Shown here: piece by piece, positions 33,358 through 46,400 of the stretch | Position numbering within the stretch: position 1 is the first letter of the stretch | Layout of the letters: each line of letters begins with the position of its first letter | From: Hippasteria phrygiana | Lineage: Eukaryota; Echinodermata; Asteroidea; Valvatida; Goniasteridae | DNA length: 64,000 nt | NCBI GenBank assembly: GCA_037893225.1 | Contig: JAZGUH010000023.1 | Coordinates: 384,501 to 448,500 of the forward strand | Direction of reading: 5' to 3' | The notes under the pieces: generated by a model | Databases searched by the model: none | Told to the model about the DNA's origin: nothing | Seen by the model: the letters and a program-made list of their open reading frames with translations, nothing else | Position numbers and translations under genes: made by a program

Positions 33358-34203
33358 ATACACAGACTGGTTCCTAGTCCCTCCACCACAGTCACCCTTA
33401 ACATCTTCAAATTGCTTATGTATGCTTGTAAATTGCTTGCTAAAATGTATGCTCGGAACACTTTTATGCAACGATATTTCCACGTCGTTTCAATTTCTCA
33501 AAACCAATGAAAGCTTTTTTTTGTTGCCATACATTTCTAAACAGCATCTTATAACTGAAAAACTTAAATGTATGTAAAAATGATATAATCCTTTAACTAG
33601 ACACTTGTGCAAACGAATTTCAGACTAACCAGGGATAAACAGGTGCGCCCGGAGGGGGGTGCAGAGGGATTCCCCCACGCCCCCTTTGATGGGTATTTTT
33701 AAAGTTGTGTGCAAATCATTCTTTACTGACAATTTGTAATCAAATGTTCTCAGTAAACCAGTGCTTATAAAGTATGGCAAAGGCGACTTGAGTTTCAGAG
33801 TTTGGTGTGTCCCAGACTTCAGTGAAACATTTCTGAAAATTGTTGTTTCTGCTTGTAACTCAAAAACCTATATTGCGACTTTCTACTCATTACGAACAAC
33901 TCATGAAGAAACATGTTAACTTGCGGCATATTTCACGCATCATTGATTCTGTGGAATGGCTTGTAAGATGTGTATTATTAAGTTGGGACATTGCACACAT
34001 AGCAACTTTTTGAAATTAGCCCTGGCTTAACTTCACGGATATTGAATCGTTCGAGAGGGCAAGTTCAGAATTTTTAAGCCAGGTACAAGGCACGGAATGT
34101 TGGACCTCTCAAGAAAAACAGAAGTACTGCAATCGATATCACAGGTCGGATACTGAAATAGTCCTTCTCTGGGTTAGACCAGCCCAGACTGACAACGTTC
34201 TCT
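33358..34203. other. Gap between MPEG1 and NUP160 3' ends
   Basis: No exon. Presumed to hold the NUP160 3' UTR on the minus strand; no certain poly(A) signal was identified. Confidence 0.35.
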
Positions 34204-34352
34204 ATTCTTGTCTTGCAACGGGGAGCATATCCAGGTCATCTACAACATAACTCTCGCTGTTTCGGCTAGCGTTGGCTCCCAAGGAACATATCCGGGTCAT
34301 CTACAACATAACTCTCGCTGTTTCGGCTAGCGTTGGCTCCCAAGGAACGTAT
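34204..34352. repeat. 61-bp tandem duplication across the NUP160 stop codon
   Basis: The block containing TTTCGGCTAGCGTTGGCTCC recurs exactly 61 bp apart (start points about 34261 and 34322), with nearly identical flanks CATCTACAACATAACTCTCG. As 61 is not a multiple of three, the second copy is read in another frame and supplies the TAG stop at 34266-34268. Confidence 0.85.
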
Positions 34353-34427
34353 CTGGGTCATCTCTTCTGACACCGAGCAGACGTTGGCGTGATACAACTC
34401 TAACTTCTCATTCAGATCAGTGTACAG
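34266..34427 (-). CDS. NUP160: NUP160 last exon
   Basis: Encodes LYTDLNEKLELYHANV then an Asn/Ser-rich tail, aligning with human ALSQKILDKLEDYQQKV. Stop TAG at 34266-34268 falls in the second copy of a 61-bp duplication. Confidence 0.85.
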   Translation of the reverse strand: MYTDLNEKLELYHANVCSVSEEMTQIRSLGANASRNSESYVVDDPDMFLGSQR

Positions 34428-37400
34428 CTGTCCGTGTTGGAGAAGAAGAAACAATAAAACGATTGTGAAGCCAGGCCAAAATGTCAAAAATTGAAACCTC
34501 AAACTTTTGATACCAGATGACTGTAACCTTTGTGGAGGGCTGTGGCTTTCATGTTTTTTTTGTATCAGACTTGAGATCTTGGTGATACTACAGATTGTGG
34601 GTTCGAGACTCATAGCGGGGGCAGGGTGCTCGTGTCCTTGAGCAAGACACTTTGTCACAAGATGTTTCTCTCCCCAAGAACTAAATGGTATCTGTGAGAG
34701 CAGTGACGGTACAGTGGCCTTATGTACAATGGCCATCTTTGAGGTATAAGTTTATAATTCAAATTCTGTAACAATGTAAACACAAAAGGTTTACCCGTAC
34801 TTTCCAAGAATAACGGAGACATTAGCCTCATCAAAGATGGCCAATCCTGCCTCTTGATCGAACTTGCTCGTAGCTCCGGGAATTTACAATCCACTTTGAA
34901 ATAACGGCTCACATTTAGGCAGTACAATATACCTGTTTAAGGGTGGGGTCTGTCTGATCACGGAGGGCGGTCAAGAGGTGGTCGATGGATTGATAAGGGA
35001 GCCAGACGCTCGGAGATGTCGCTCTGAGTGAAGTCTGTCAAAAAAACCGGAATACAGTTTAGTACAACAACTTGGGCATCAATGCAAAGGAAATTTTAAA
35101 TCAAATATTAGGACGAACACTTTTTCTGCTTTATTAAGGCAAAGAGTTCCTCTTACAGTCAGGCCGAAGTACTCCGCGCCTTTGCCTTGGACAGCGTCTA
35201 TGTACTCCAGAGCCAAGGACGTAGCTTCCTCCAACATGTCATAGGTAATGTACATCAACAGCAGAGAGGCGGGATTCAACTTCTAAGAAAAGAAAAGAAA
35301 AGAAAAGAGGATCCGATAATGTTTTCTTTATTCCGTTATCAAATTAAAAAAAAACTTTAGTATGTATCTGTTGGGGGGAAGGAGGGGACATAATGTCGAA
35401 AAGCCTAAACAGATTTACAACAGCCCAATAAAATCCTTAGTGCTGTATAAGATAGAAGTTGCTAACGTTTCAAAATTTCTATCCCCCAGTCACAGAAAAT
35501 CCATAAAAAAATATTTCAAGAAAAAACCTCTGAAAAGTCATGGAATCTCACATGGCCAGTACACAATGTCTTGTGTACTCACAAGATGTAAAAAAAATAT
35601 AGTGAAGGAATTGGTCACGGAAAACTTGTTTCTCTGGAAAACCATGGAAAAGGCATGGAATTATTTAATAACTCCAGGCATCCAGCTGTTATTGATGGGG
35701 TGCTGGTTTGCCAAGAACGGGCTGTGCAGCCAAGCGTAAACGCAAACAATAGGCACCACACCAAAACGAGCGGTCCTATTCATCACACTTGGAGCCCCCG
35801 TTCGTGTGAATGAAACCTTTATTTGAAAAAATGAATCTATTCATTACACTCCCATTCAAGAACAATATATCTGAAACACGAATGGATTGAGTATGTGCAG
35901 GAATGCGCCTATAAACATCAACCAACCAGGTGGCCTTTCTCAAACTGCGGCTATGGCGTCATATTAAGAGGTTAATATTTAGAAGCTGAATTTGGGGACG
36001 TGCCTACACCCCAATTTGGCCGATTAACAACTCGGTGCGCTGCCAGCGGCAAGCTGGGGAGAGGCAAAATGACGCAGTGCATCATGGGAAAAAGTCGACA
36101 TCGCAAAACCGGAAGTGGGTATCGCCAATGCATCGACCGTACTTCTTACACCCCTTCTCCGCTAAATCTCTCAACTCCTCTCTCCTCTTTCCCATACAAG
36201 GTATTCCCCGATTAGTCAAAAATTGCTTTAAATCATCCACTCGCATTCGCGCGAAATCCATACTGCTGTACTGTCTGCCATCTACAACGCGATAGACGCG
36301 ATGTCGACCCCGAAAGTGGGAAATTGGCCTTTCCCTGCTTGCTGCTGGCGGTGCACTGAGTTGTGAATCGACCGAATTACCAGTAGGTGTACCTTGTAGT
36401 CCAAGACAAGCCACAGGGGCAGATGGTAACCCAGAGATAGCACCTTATTGATGAAACACTTGTGGTAGGTGTGGTCACCTGGTCTGTCATACTTCTCAAG
36501 ATAATTCTTCAGGAGCCGCCATGCTAAGTCTGCCGGACTGTGGAGAACAGTCAAACAACAGCCATTGGTCAGGGGGGAAAAGCAACACAATCTTGTTCAT
36601 AAAAAAACCAAAATCAATAAATTCAGTCACACCATAAACCAATGTACAAACGTATCTTCGTCAACACTTGGAAAACACTTTAATGACGATGATAAAATAT
36701 TCAATTCAGACCATCTTTCATATGCCACTTTGCAGCGAACATGGTGAAGCGGTCTGGCTCAACCTACCCGAGTTCTCTCGATGGATGCAGATTTCCCAAG
36801 TCATTCTCAGACAGCCACTTCCACGCCGTCTCACTTGGACCATTTAGCGACAGCTTCACGCACCTGTAACAAAATCAATGCAACAATTTCACTGATTGTT
36901 TCCAACCACAAAGAGCTCCACATCTAGCCAATGTTAATTCAAACCCCATTAAGGAATCGCAGTGCATGTGTCCTTGAGCAAGACACTTTGCTGCAATTGT
37001 TTCTCCACTTTGGTGCAAAAAGGAAAAGCTGTAAACCAGTAACTGCCATCCGTAAAAAGTTCTTAAGCCGTGTCCGCATTGGACTTTTTTTGGTAAAACG
37101 TACGAACACTGTTGTCAACTTGTCCAAATTAAGTCCAGTGCGGACAGCCGGTAAACTTTCCAAATTGTCAAGTGTCGATTGTCAGTTGTCAGTTTATCTC
37201 TCCACAGAGGGAACTTTTACAGGGCCAACCGTGTAGCGGAAGAGTTACGTGGCAGTTTTACATCGCTGAAAAGTCTAGTGCGGACAACCACTGTATGTAA
37301 AACATGCATTTTGATCATGTGCTTTCCGTGTTTGACCACTACTTGGCCAAAGACTTTCCGCGAGCCGTGTAATCCAAGTATAACCACAGTGGAATGTTAA

Positions 37401-40400
37401 CAATCTCGCACGGTAACTTTTGACAATGTGAACGCGGCTTTAACCAGTTCGAGTCGGATGACGAGTTAACATGCAAAAGTTTTGCTGTACTCGGAACGGA
37501 TGACTGATAAACACGCACTCGATGGAGACCGGTATCTATCTGTCAGCGACCCGCTGGCAGCGAGCGAGGCCGGAAATATCAGGGTGTTCTGCCTGCAGAT
37601 TACGACCCGATTCTGCCTGAACCGGTCTGGCATCTAGGCTCAGGAAAAATATTCCCGCGGCTGGGTCCGTTAATGTCAAAATAATCCCGACGTGAACTGG
37701 TTAAATCTTGTTGATAACAAGCACCAGGGGCCAATTTCACAGAGCTGCTAATCACAACAATTTGCTTAGCACCAAAAAGTCTTGCTTAGTTAAAACAAGT
37801 GACCAGCCAAAAAGGCCGTGGAATTTAAGCAAACAACAGCTAAATGCCAGGCACAAGCGATACACTTCACATCAAAATGTTGGTTGATAATCCTGTATTT
37901 ACCAAGGAAGACTTTTCATTCTCAGCAAATTTTTGCGCTAAGCATCGCCGTGAAATTGACCCCAGTACTCACTGGATGGCCAAGCCTTCGAATACTGGAG
38001 TGAGGTGGAGCTTGAAGGTCTTAGAGACGACACAGGCTGCATCAAACAGACCAGCTTGAACCAGGAGAGAGACAATTTCATCCGGAGACAACATCGGACC
38101 GACTAGGAAAGGAAAGCAGAATGGGACAGAGAAATTGGATTTTAGACTTTTAGAATTTAGACTTTTTTTTGTCAATCCATCATGACTTTCCTGCAGAGAA
38201 ATGAAAGTCCAACAGCAACAGTGTTCCAATCCTCGTCCATTTTGTACTAGCATATTATAGGAGGTCATCCTTCTTTTTGTTTCATTGAAATCACCCGATA
38301 CAAGTTTAAAAGCCAATCTAGGTAAAGAGTTACGATCAGAGGTAGGTAGGAGGGTTGGCAACATTTTGAATTGACAACCCTACCCCCCCTAGAATTTTTC
38401 TGGGCCCAGATCTCGATATTCTCTAACAGATTCCGGAGAAATTATCCCAATTTTCAGATCTATAGACCCAGATGAGACTAACTCACATTCCCTTTAGGAG
38501 GGATTCTTTAGCCGTTTCCTCTAAGGTACTGCATTCCATACACTGCTTTTCGATGGACATCTTTCAATGGTTGAAGAAACAAGGGTCAAAAATTTAGCAG
38601 AGAATTAACTTTTTGGTTGGTGATGAATTATTCTAAGATGAAACCACCTGTGTGTAGTTACAAATTAAGGATGAGGTCATTATCAGCAGGGATGTAGTCG
38701 AGTCCATCACAAGTCCATCGCAAGTCCATCGCAAGTCCATCGCAAGTCCATCGCAAGTCCATCGCAAGTCCATCGCAAGTCCATCACAAGCACTCCAGTC
38801 CTAATTCCAATCACAAGCTATTCAAATGAGCTTTGACAAAGGCATTCCTTTGTTATTGTTCATCCAGTTACTTGTGACCGGCTTTATGAAAGGACTTCTG
38901 ACTGGACTTGCAGGGACTCGACTACAGCTCCAATTATCAGAGCCACCAATCAGGGTATACCAGTGCCTACAAACCAGCAGTACTGCTCAGAATACCACCT
39001 GTTAATTAAGGATGTCTTCCTGAAGTTAATTGATTGAATGTTTTATGACGCAGGTAAACTCACGTGAGGTGTGGGCGGACTCCGGATTGTGATTAGCAAG
39101 TTTCAGGCAGGCGTTGACTAACTCGTATTCCTTCTGGATGTCACAGAGTTCAATAACCTTGACCTGACGTCTCACTGCGGTTCAAAAGAGATAAAGGAAG
39201 TCAAATGAAATACCTGTTGACATACAAGGCCAAACTATTCATAAGATGGAATTTGCGTCGGGGTGATGTAAATTCAATATATATGGGGTTTTGCAAATAA
39301 TCTCTAGGGACAACAGAGGTCATGTCACTGCCTGAAAGCTTCACGCACATGGGGTACACTATGCACGAATATTAAAATGTTGACGTCATTAGGACACTAT
39401 TCATGGTATCTGCATGTTTCAAAAAGTCAAATTTAAGACTTTTTAAGACCCTTTTAATGCTGCCCTAAACAAAATTTAAGACAAAAAATAAGCAGACAGA
39501 CACTAGATGTATGGGTGGATTTTGGATCCCGGGATTGGAATACATTGTGCGGTGTCTGCCATGTGCGATCAGCTTTCCGGAAAAATTTGCTATGCGCTCC
39601 AATAGCTGATTTTTTTATACACACTGTGTGATTGTTATTTACGAACTGATAAAAAAATCATTACTCGCTTCGTCCATTTTATTTAAGACCTTGGAGAACT
39701 TAAATTAATACTTTTTAATGCTTTTTAAGGCCTTAAATTGAGAAAAGTCAATTTCAGACTTTTTAAGACTTTTTAAAGACCCGCAGATAGCCTGCTATTA
39801 TTGAAGTTGTGCCAAGTTGTCGCTCTCCAATCTTAGCCTGACCTGGGGGCTGCAACGCCTCTCCTTCGTAGTTCCTCTTAGGTGACGCTCCGATGATGTC
39901 CTCGGGGTTCTGTGGATGCACAACATAAAACAAAGGTTTAATGTAGGGGTGTGCATCGGAACCGGGTACCCGATACCCGACCGTTCATGTCAGGAACCGG
40001 TTCCAGATTATGGAATCGAGTACCCGTACAACTTTACATTATCGCACAGTTACTTCAAAGACAATGAAAAAAGAAAGGTTTTTAATGTTATTTGTCGGGA
40101 ATTTTCAAAAGTAAAACCGGACTATGTGGGAAAACAGCACAGATTTCATGTTTATGACGCTCACGAAAGTTGAAAATAAAGGGAATTTACTGGTCATGGA
40201 TTTTGCAGTCTGGGTTATGTAAGAGCCTCAACAAGACATAATAGCATGCCTCAATCCACAATAAATACAACTTTATAAAGCTTCCGGACAAGTCTTTTGT
40301 GATGATGCCGGTGCATGCGCGTGCCGGCACACACAAAGGTGGAGAAGTGACCATGTTTACTGGACAGGCATGACTGGAGATTTTCAAAATTTTGTCTGAA

Positions 40401-43400
40401 TTCAGACTTTTGAAACTCGGAGAAAGATGTTGGGATTGGAAGTTTTGGGTTGGGTTTGTTTAACGGGTACCCGCATTTTTTTCAATTGGGTACCCGGTTC
40501 TTTTAATACCCGTACATGCACACCCCTAGTTTAATGCGACGTCTTACTTCATCTGGACTAACTCGCAAACTCTACAGTAATCTATGGCAATCTACCATCT
40601 GCAGAAATACGCAAAATCTGTAGTGCCCTCAAACCACTTTATATTTGTAAATTGAAAAGTCCTGGTCACGGTCGGTGTGAGCCCATTTTCCCGATTTATA
40701 CTTACCAAACAAAGGCTGAATAATTTCTCTTAAGTAAATACCGAGTGCAACAGACAGAGAAGATATTATTGCAGTTCCAAATCATAGATGAACAATGGCG
40801 TTCCTCAATGAGCAAGATCTTGTGTTATGATTCAAGCTTCTTTTCAAAGAAATAGATACCATTTTGAAAGTGAGGTTGCCCCTGTGAATTTGATGAACTA
40901 AAGCAGATGCCGTGATATTCAAGTACAACGCTCTTTCATGCACCCATGTCTGGATTGTACACGTACGCGCATACGCGCAGCATGTGGAACTATAATGCAA
41001 GTGTGCGTGCAACTCTACGCATATCCACGGACCTGCTTATTGATGTTTAACCCCTTGCGTACGGTTGACACATATATGTGCGGATTGAAAATTTCCACCT
41101 GGCCGGTTGACGTCTATGTGTGCCAATTTCTACATTTTCAATCCATTATTGGGGTATTGTGTATGTTATGCTTGGCTGCACAAGCCTCTTGTTTCCGTTT
41201 CGTTTGGCTGCATAACCCGGGCCTGGCGCCCCGGGCGCCCCCATGAAATACCCGGCATGAACGGGTTCAAGGGGTTAACAGGGTGGATTGGAGGAAAGCG
41301 ACAAGGCGACATAAATACTTACTGCTTCGTCAATGGCTACTGGTTTGACAATCCAGGCAAAGTCCGGATTAACCAGTTGTAGTGCATTCATAGCGGCGAG
41401 ATAACGTTGGGCCTGTTTGCGTAACCCATCCAAAGTAGGCACCTCCAGGCCGAGACGTACGGCATGCTCGTACATCGCACTACCAGCTAGGGAGAGGGGG
41501 AGGGGGAGGGGAAAAAACACTGATTTATTATGACTTGAGTCTATTCAAAATAGAAAGGTATGTGACAAAACCTCGGATATTACTATCAAGGCACAGGATT
41601 CAAAGGAATTCAATGTGAATAGACATTAAATGTAGTGTACATGATTGGTCATTGTTGCAATTTTCAGAAATGGGCAGATTTGGTGGTTAGTATTTTTTAG
41701 GAAATATCGTTCCACTGACCTGTTTAAAGTTTTGCGTTGTTGGATGGCGAAAAAAACGAGAGAAAAACAGCGCTCGTTTTCAACCGTCGGGCGGATGATA
41801 GCCTTTAGTCAAGGCGCGCGTGGCTACCTGGACGCGTGATGCGCCCCGAATGCCAGCATGTCCGGGGCATGCCAATCCGGGTAGCCACGCGAGGATTGAG
41901 ACTACTATTAACTTACAGTCTAGTAAGTCTAGTAAGGTATTTCAGTAAAACAAAATTGGAGGATTACCAATCGTGTATACTACATTTAAAGCAAGACGAA
42001 AAAATGTAAGAAATATGAAGGAAAGTTAAAACGATACAGTCATGAACTCAAACATACGACAGGAAGTAAAAAAAACAATAACCGGAAAACAATGGGGACT
42101 AAGGATGGGAATTTACGTTTAATTTGATAAACGTTTAGCAAAACTTTCCCGTAGCGTTTAAACGTTTAGTCAACAATTGCAAAAAGGCTGCCGCCCATCC
42201 CAGTATTTGTGTAGGACGTAGGAGAGGTGCCGTCCGCGTCGAGCATTGATCGTGGCCTAGCGGGGTATTAAAAACATAACACACAAACAATTGTATACAC
42301 TGTGTAGTACTGAAGCCGTTTGTATTTCTTTGTAAATTAAATAAATTTACAAAGATCCTAGATTCTTTGTAAATAAAACTGGAATGTAGATTGATTAAAA
42401 AAATTGAGTTCTGTTTAAACGTTTGGGAAAATCTCGTAACGGATTTGAATTTTTTTCGTTTAAATTTCCTATCCTTAATGGGGAGGGGTGTGGTGAAAGA
42501 GGGGAAGGGGTCTGGTGAAAGACAGGAAGCTTATTCATCAGCTATGTCTATCCAACTACCTAAGTACTCGGAATACAAAATGACAAAAGATCAAACTGAA
42601 GTGGCTTCAGAGAGGCAGGTTGTTAATCATACGACTTCTTTTTCATGTCAAATTTTGGAAGAGTGATTTAATTTTAGTTTGACAGCACACAACAGCGCAA
42701 GTGTCAAAATAGGTTTTAACCCCAACTACTTTAGGGTGTGTGGAAAATCATAATAAAATTGGAGGATTCAGGACTGTTAGGGTTATTGAAAAACAAGAAA
42801 AACAGCAATTTTTTTTGCCATGAAATAACAAAAAAGTGAAGTAGAAGTCCCCTCTAGTGCAGCACAGCCCGCTGGTGCCATTTGTCTAAAAGTCATCGCT
42901 GCAGGCAGCAGCTATGATGTCATAGTACGAACTCCTAGACACAAAAGGGAGTTCGTCCTATGACGTCAGAATTGTTTGCTGCCCGCAGCGACGACTTTTA
43001 GACAAATGGCACCAGCGGGCTAGGCGGACTTGATAAAACTGCTCTCAAAAGTCACTTTTTTGTTATTTCATGGCAGAAATAATTGGCCGTTATATTTTAC
43101 AATACGCAATCTACATAAAACAAAAAAATGACGCAGACTTCTCTCAGCAATCAACATCATCTTTAACCCTAACCCCCTAGGCATTTTTACAAGGAAGTGT
43201 CCTCAACCTGTCAAAATCCAACACTGTGCAGTATACCTATGACACATTCTTTGGACTTATTGGGGCATCATAGCTTCATGTAAAAGTAATGGTGCTAAGG
43301 CCCTGCAGTCCTGAACCCATCAAAACTTGACAAAACCTGCTGTTGGAGTTTGCAAAGCTTGGGGTAGTTAGGGTTAAAGTCCAAACCTTTTCTGTAATTT

Positions 43401-46400
43401 CCCCTGAAGACGTGGAAGGAGTACAGCAAGTCGTAGTAGTTGTGTGTGGTCATCATTAGATCCATGGAGCGTGCTCGGGATTCCATAATGCTCACAACCT
43501 GAACCAAGAGAGCGACGTCATATATCTGACCAGCTTTGCAAAACACGGTTCGACTTTTATAATTGACTGTATGACTAAATGGCATCTCTCTTGTACTAGT
43601 TTAAAAATACAGTTTCACTTTTTCAAATATTGTTCATTTTAAAGGCAGTGTACATGATTGGTCATTGTTGCAATTTTCAGAAATGGACGGATTTGGGGGT
43701 TAGTATTTTATAGGAAATATCGTTCCACTGACCTGTTCAAAGTCTTGCGTTGTTGGATGGCGAAAAAAACGAGAGAAAAACGGCGCTCGTTTCCAACCGT
43801 CAGGCGATGATAGCCTTTAGTCAAGGCGCGTGTGGCTATCTTGGCGCATGACACACCCCAGATATGCCATGGCGCCATCATGTCTGGGGTGCGCTACTCA
43901 TCCGGGTAGCCACACGCACCTTGACTAAAGGCTACAGGGCAGTTTTCCAACGATTTCCAGCTAGAAATCGTTGGAAAACGATATATTTTTCCACTTTTCT
44001 TGACAACGACAGCACACCTGGTGCCATCATTTCACAGGATGATTGAGACAACTATTAACTTAGTCTAGTAATGTATTTCATAATAATTCAGTAAAAAAAT
44101 AAAATTGGAGGATTACCAATCGTGTACACTACATTTAACAATCTTCTTTCACCAGTGAATTTCTTTGGAAAGTAACTCACGCATTGCTTATGTGGGGCCA
44201 AATTGGGGCCTTTAGCAGACAAAAATGGGGGCCTGTACCAGCTACAAAATTAAAAAGAATCAAAGAAACAAGAGGAAGGAATGAAGATTCCTCTTGAAGC
44301 AGGAAAAATCGTAAGATGGAGGGAAACATGCACCAGGCAAAGAATTCCACAGAGATACAGAATGAGAAAAAAGAGCTTGAAAAAGATAAGAAAAGTTTGT
44401 CAGATTTATAATTATAAGAAAAACAGCTAGCCATTGGTTTCGTTTGATATTGGATTCCGTCAGACCAATGCCTAAATTAATGGACTCAAGCCCTGCATTG
44501 CATGGATATTGTGGGGTAAGACTGGGTTACACCTGTCCTCTAATCAATTATAAATTCCAGCAAGTACCTCATCATGGAGATCAATGAAGGGATAATGCAA
44601 CAGTTTCTTAGTCTGAGATCTCTGGCACAGAATCACGATAAACTGACGCAGACAATCACGTCTCCTGACAGAAAAAAAAAGATAAAGAGTTTTGGCAATT
44701 TGGTTAATGAACCTGTCATTTCTAAGGTAATCACATTCGTAAGTTTATAGAATGCTGTGATATTTTGGTTGTCACAGATTTTGCACGCTTAGCATCAAAT
44801 TTTATCTAATGTGATTGGGCAATTTTGGCACGTTAGTCACAGCAAACTCCTCAAGTGAAAAAAAAAATTAGGTCACTCACAAAACGCTCACAACAGAATT
44901 TTAGCATTTTTTTTTTTTTCATTAATTTATCAGTAAAAGCAATAAAACCTAAATAAAATGGGTTTTTAAAAAGGCAGTCAAAGACACATATTTCAGTAGT
45001 AAATTCCATGGAGCTTACAAGCACACAATTTTGCTAAGCGAAACAAAGATTGCTTAGCAAAAACCGGTTACCAGCCAATATGCTGTGTATGTGTACTGCG
45101 TGTCACAGGTTTTTGGCCAACTTCTCAGCAGGAAAATTTAGTAAGCAGTATTTTTTGGCTTACCTCTCAGGGTCAGGGTTCATTGCCATGGCAGCGTAGG
45201 CTTCATCATTGTGTCCCAGTTCCAAGTGATACTTGAAAACTTTGGACCATAATGTTGGCTGCGAGTGGAAAGGAATAAACCAGAAAAAACTGTAAATAAC
45301 TTTTAAAGTGCTTTTGCATAAATCCCAAACAGTTTCTTCAAATATTGTTGACATAAACATGCAAATGTTTTGGAGAAATTTGTTATTTTGTTTTTGTAGG
45401 GGAAGGTTTTTTTGTTACCCCTTTGTAGCCCCACAGAACCATACTGGCCAAATAAACTGTACTAAATTTCATTGTTTCCACTAGTTTACGACAAATTCAA
45501 AACAAAGTTTGTATTTTCCAACCATTTTCAGTTTTGTCTTTAATTCTGCCAGATGGGATTACCAGCAGAGATACTACCCATGTACTTTGGTAAACTATTC
45601 CAATCACGGCGACCGATCTCTCATTCCGCTTCTGACCATACTTTTTCTTGCCAATATTCAATGAAAATCTTCTGTTCACAGCAATGAATTACGAAATATC
45701 TTTGAAGTTTAAATGCACAAATCATTATCCAGTTTCGGGGTCTGGAGGAGGGGTCAAAAATTGAAAAATATGAAAAAGTGGCTCAATTTGTTTTCACTCT
45801 TCTGCACATTGCCCACCAACTGCGTTGGCTTGCGAAACTGCTTGCGCCAACTTGCGAAGCCAAAAATAGCGCAAGTAGCGCAGCAGTGGGCAAGGGTTCC
45901 TGCCAAAGCTTGCGCAAATTTAGCTTGCAAAATGGCTTCGCAAGATGTTGCGCCAGTTCTGAACCTGCCCCAAAATAGCGCAAGCCAAGCTGTGCTAGAC
46001 GTCTTTCGCAATGCATCGCAAGCAGTGTACAGGCCTAACGCAAGCATGCGCAACGAGCGCAGTGCAGCGCAAGGCAGCACAAGCGTTTCCAGACCCTTCT
46101 ATGTCCGGAATTGAATTGAGATATACCTGAAAAATCTGCGATTTTTTGCGACAGCATTTGGGCAACAGAATTTCGCAAACAAAAATGCAACAAATTGCAA
46201 AATTTGCAAACAATATATCGCAAATTTTGGCGGAAAAATTTGGCGAAAATATTCGCAAGATAACGCAAGCTAACGCAGTTTGTGGGCAAGTTGCATAAGT
46301 GGTTGCATTCGCTGAGTGGTTTCAAATTTTTTTTTTAAAGCCAACCCCCCACCCACCCCAACCAAAATTGTTATTTTAATTGATTCAACAGACACCATGC

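Noticed and set aside
38701..38790. CRISPR-like array
   Set aside because: An 11-bp unit in direct tandem without spacers, in a eukaryotic intron; it is a minisatellite.
45713..46114. 133-aa plus frame and overlapping frames
   Set aside because: They lie in the CGCAA-rich fold-back and have no domain; composition explains the openness.
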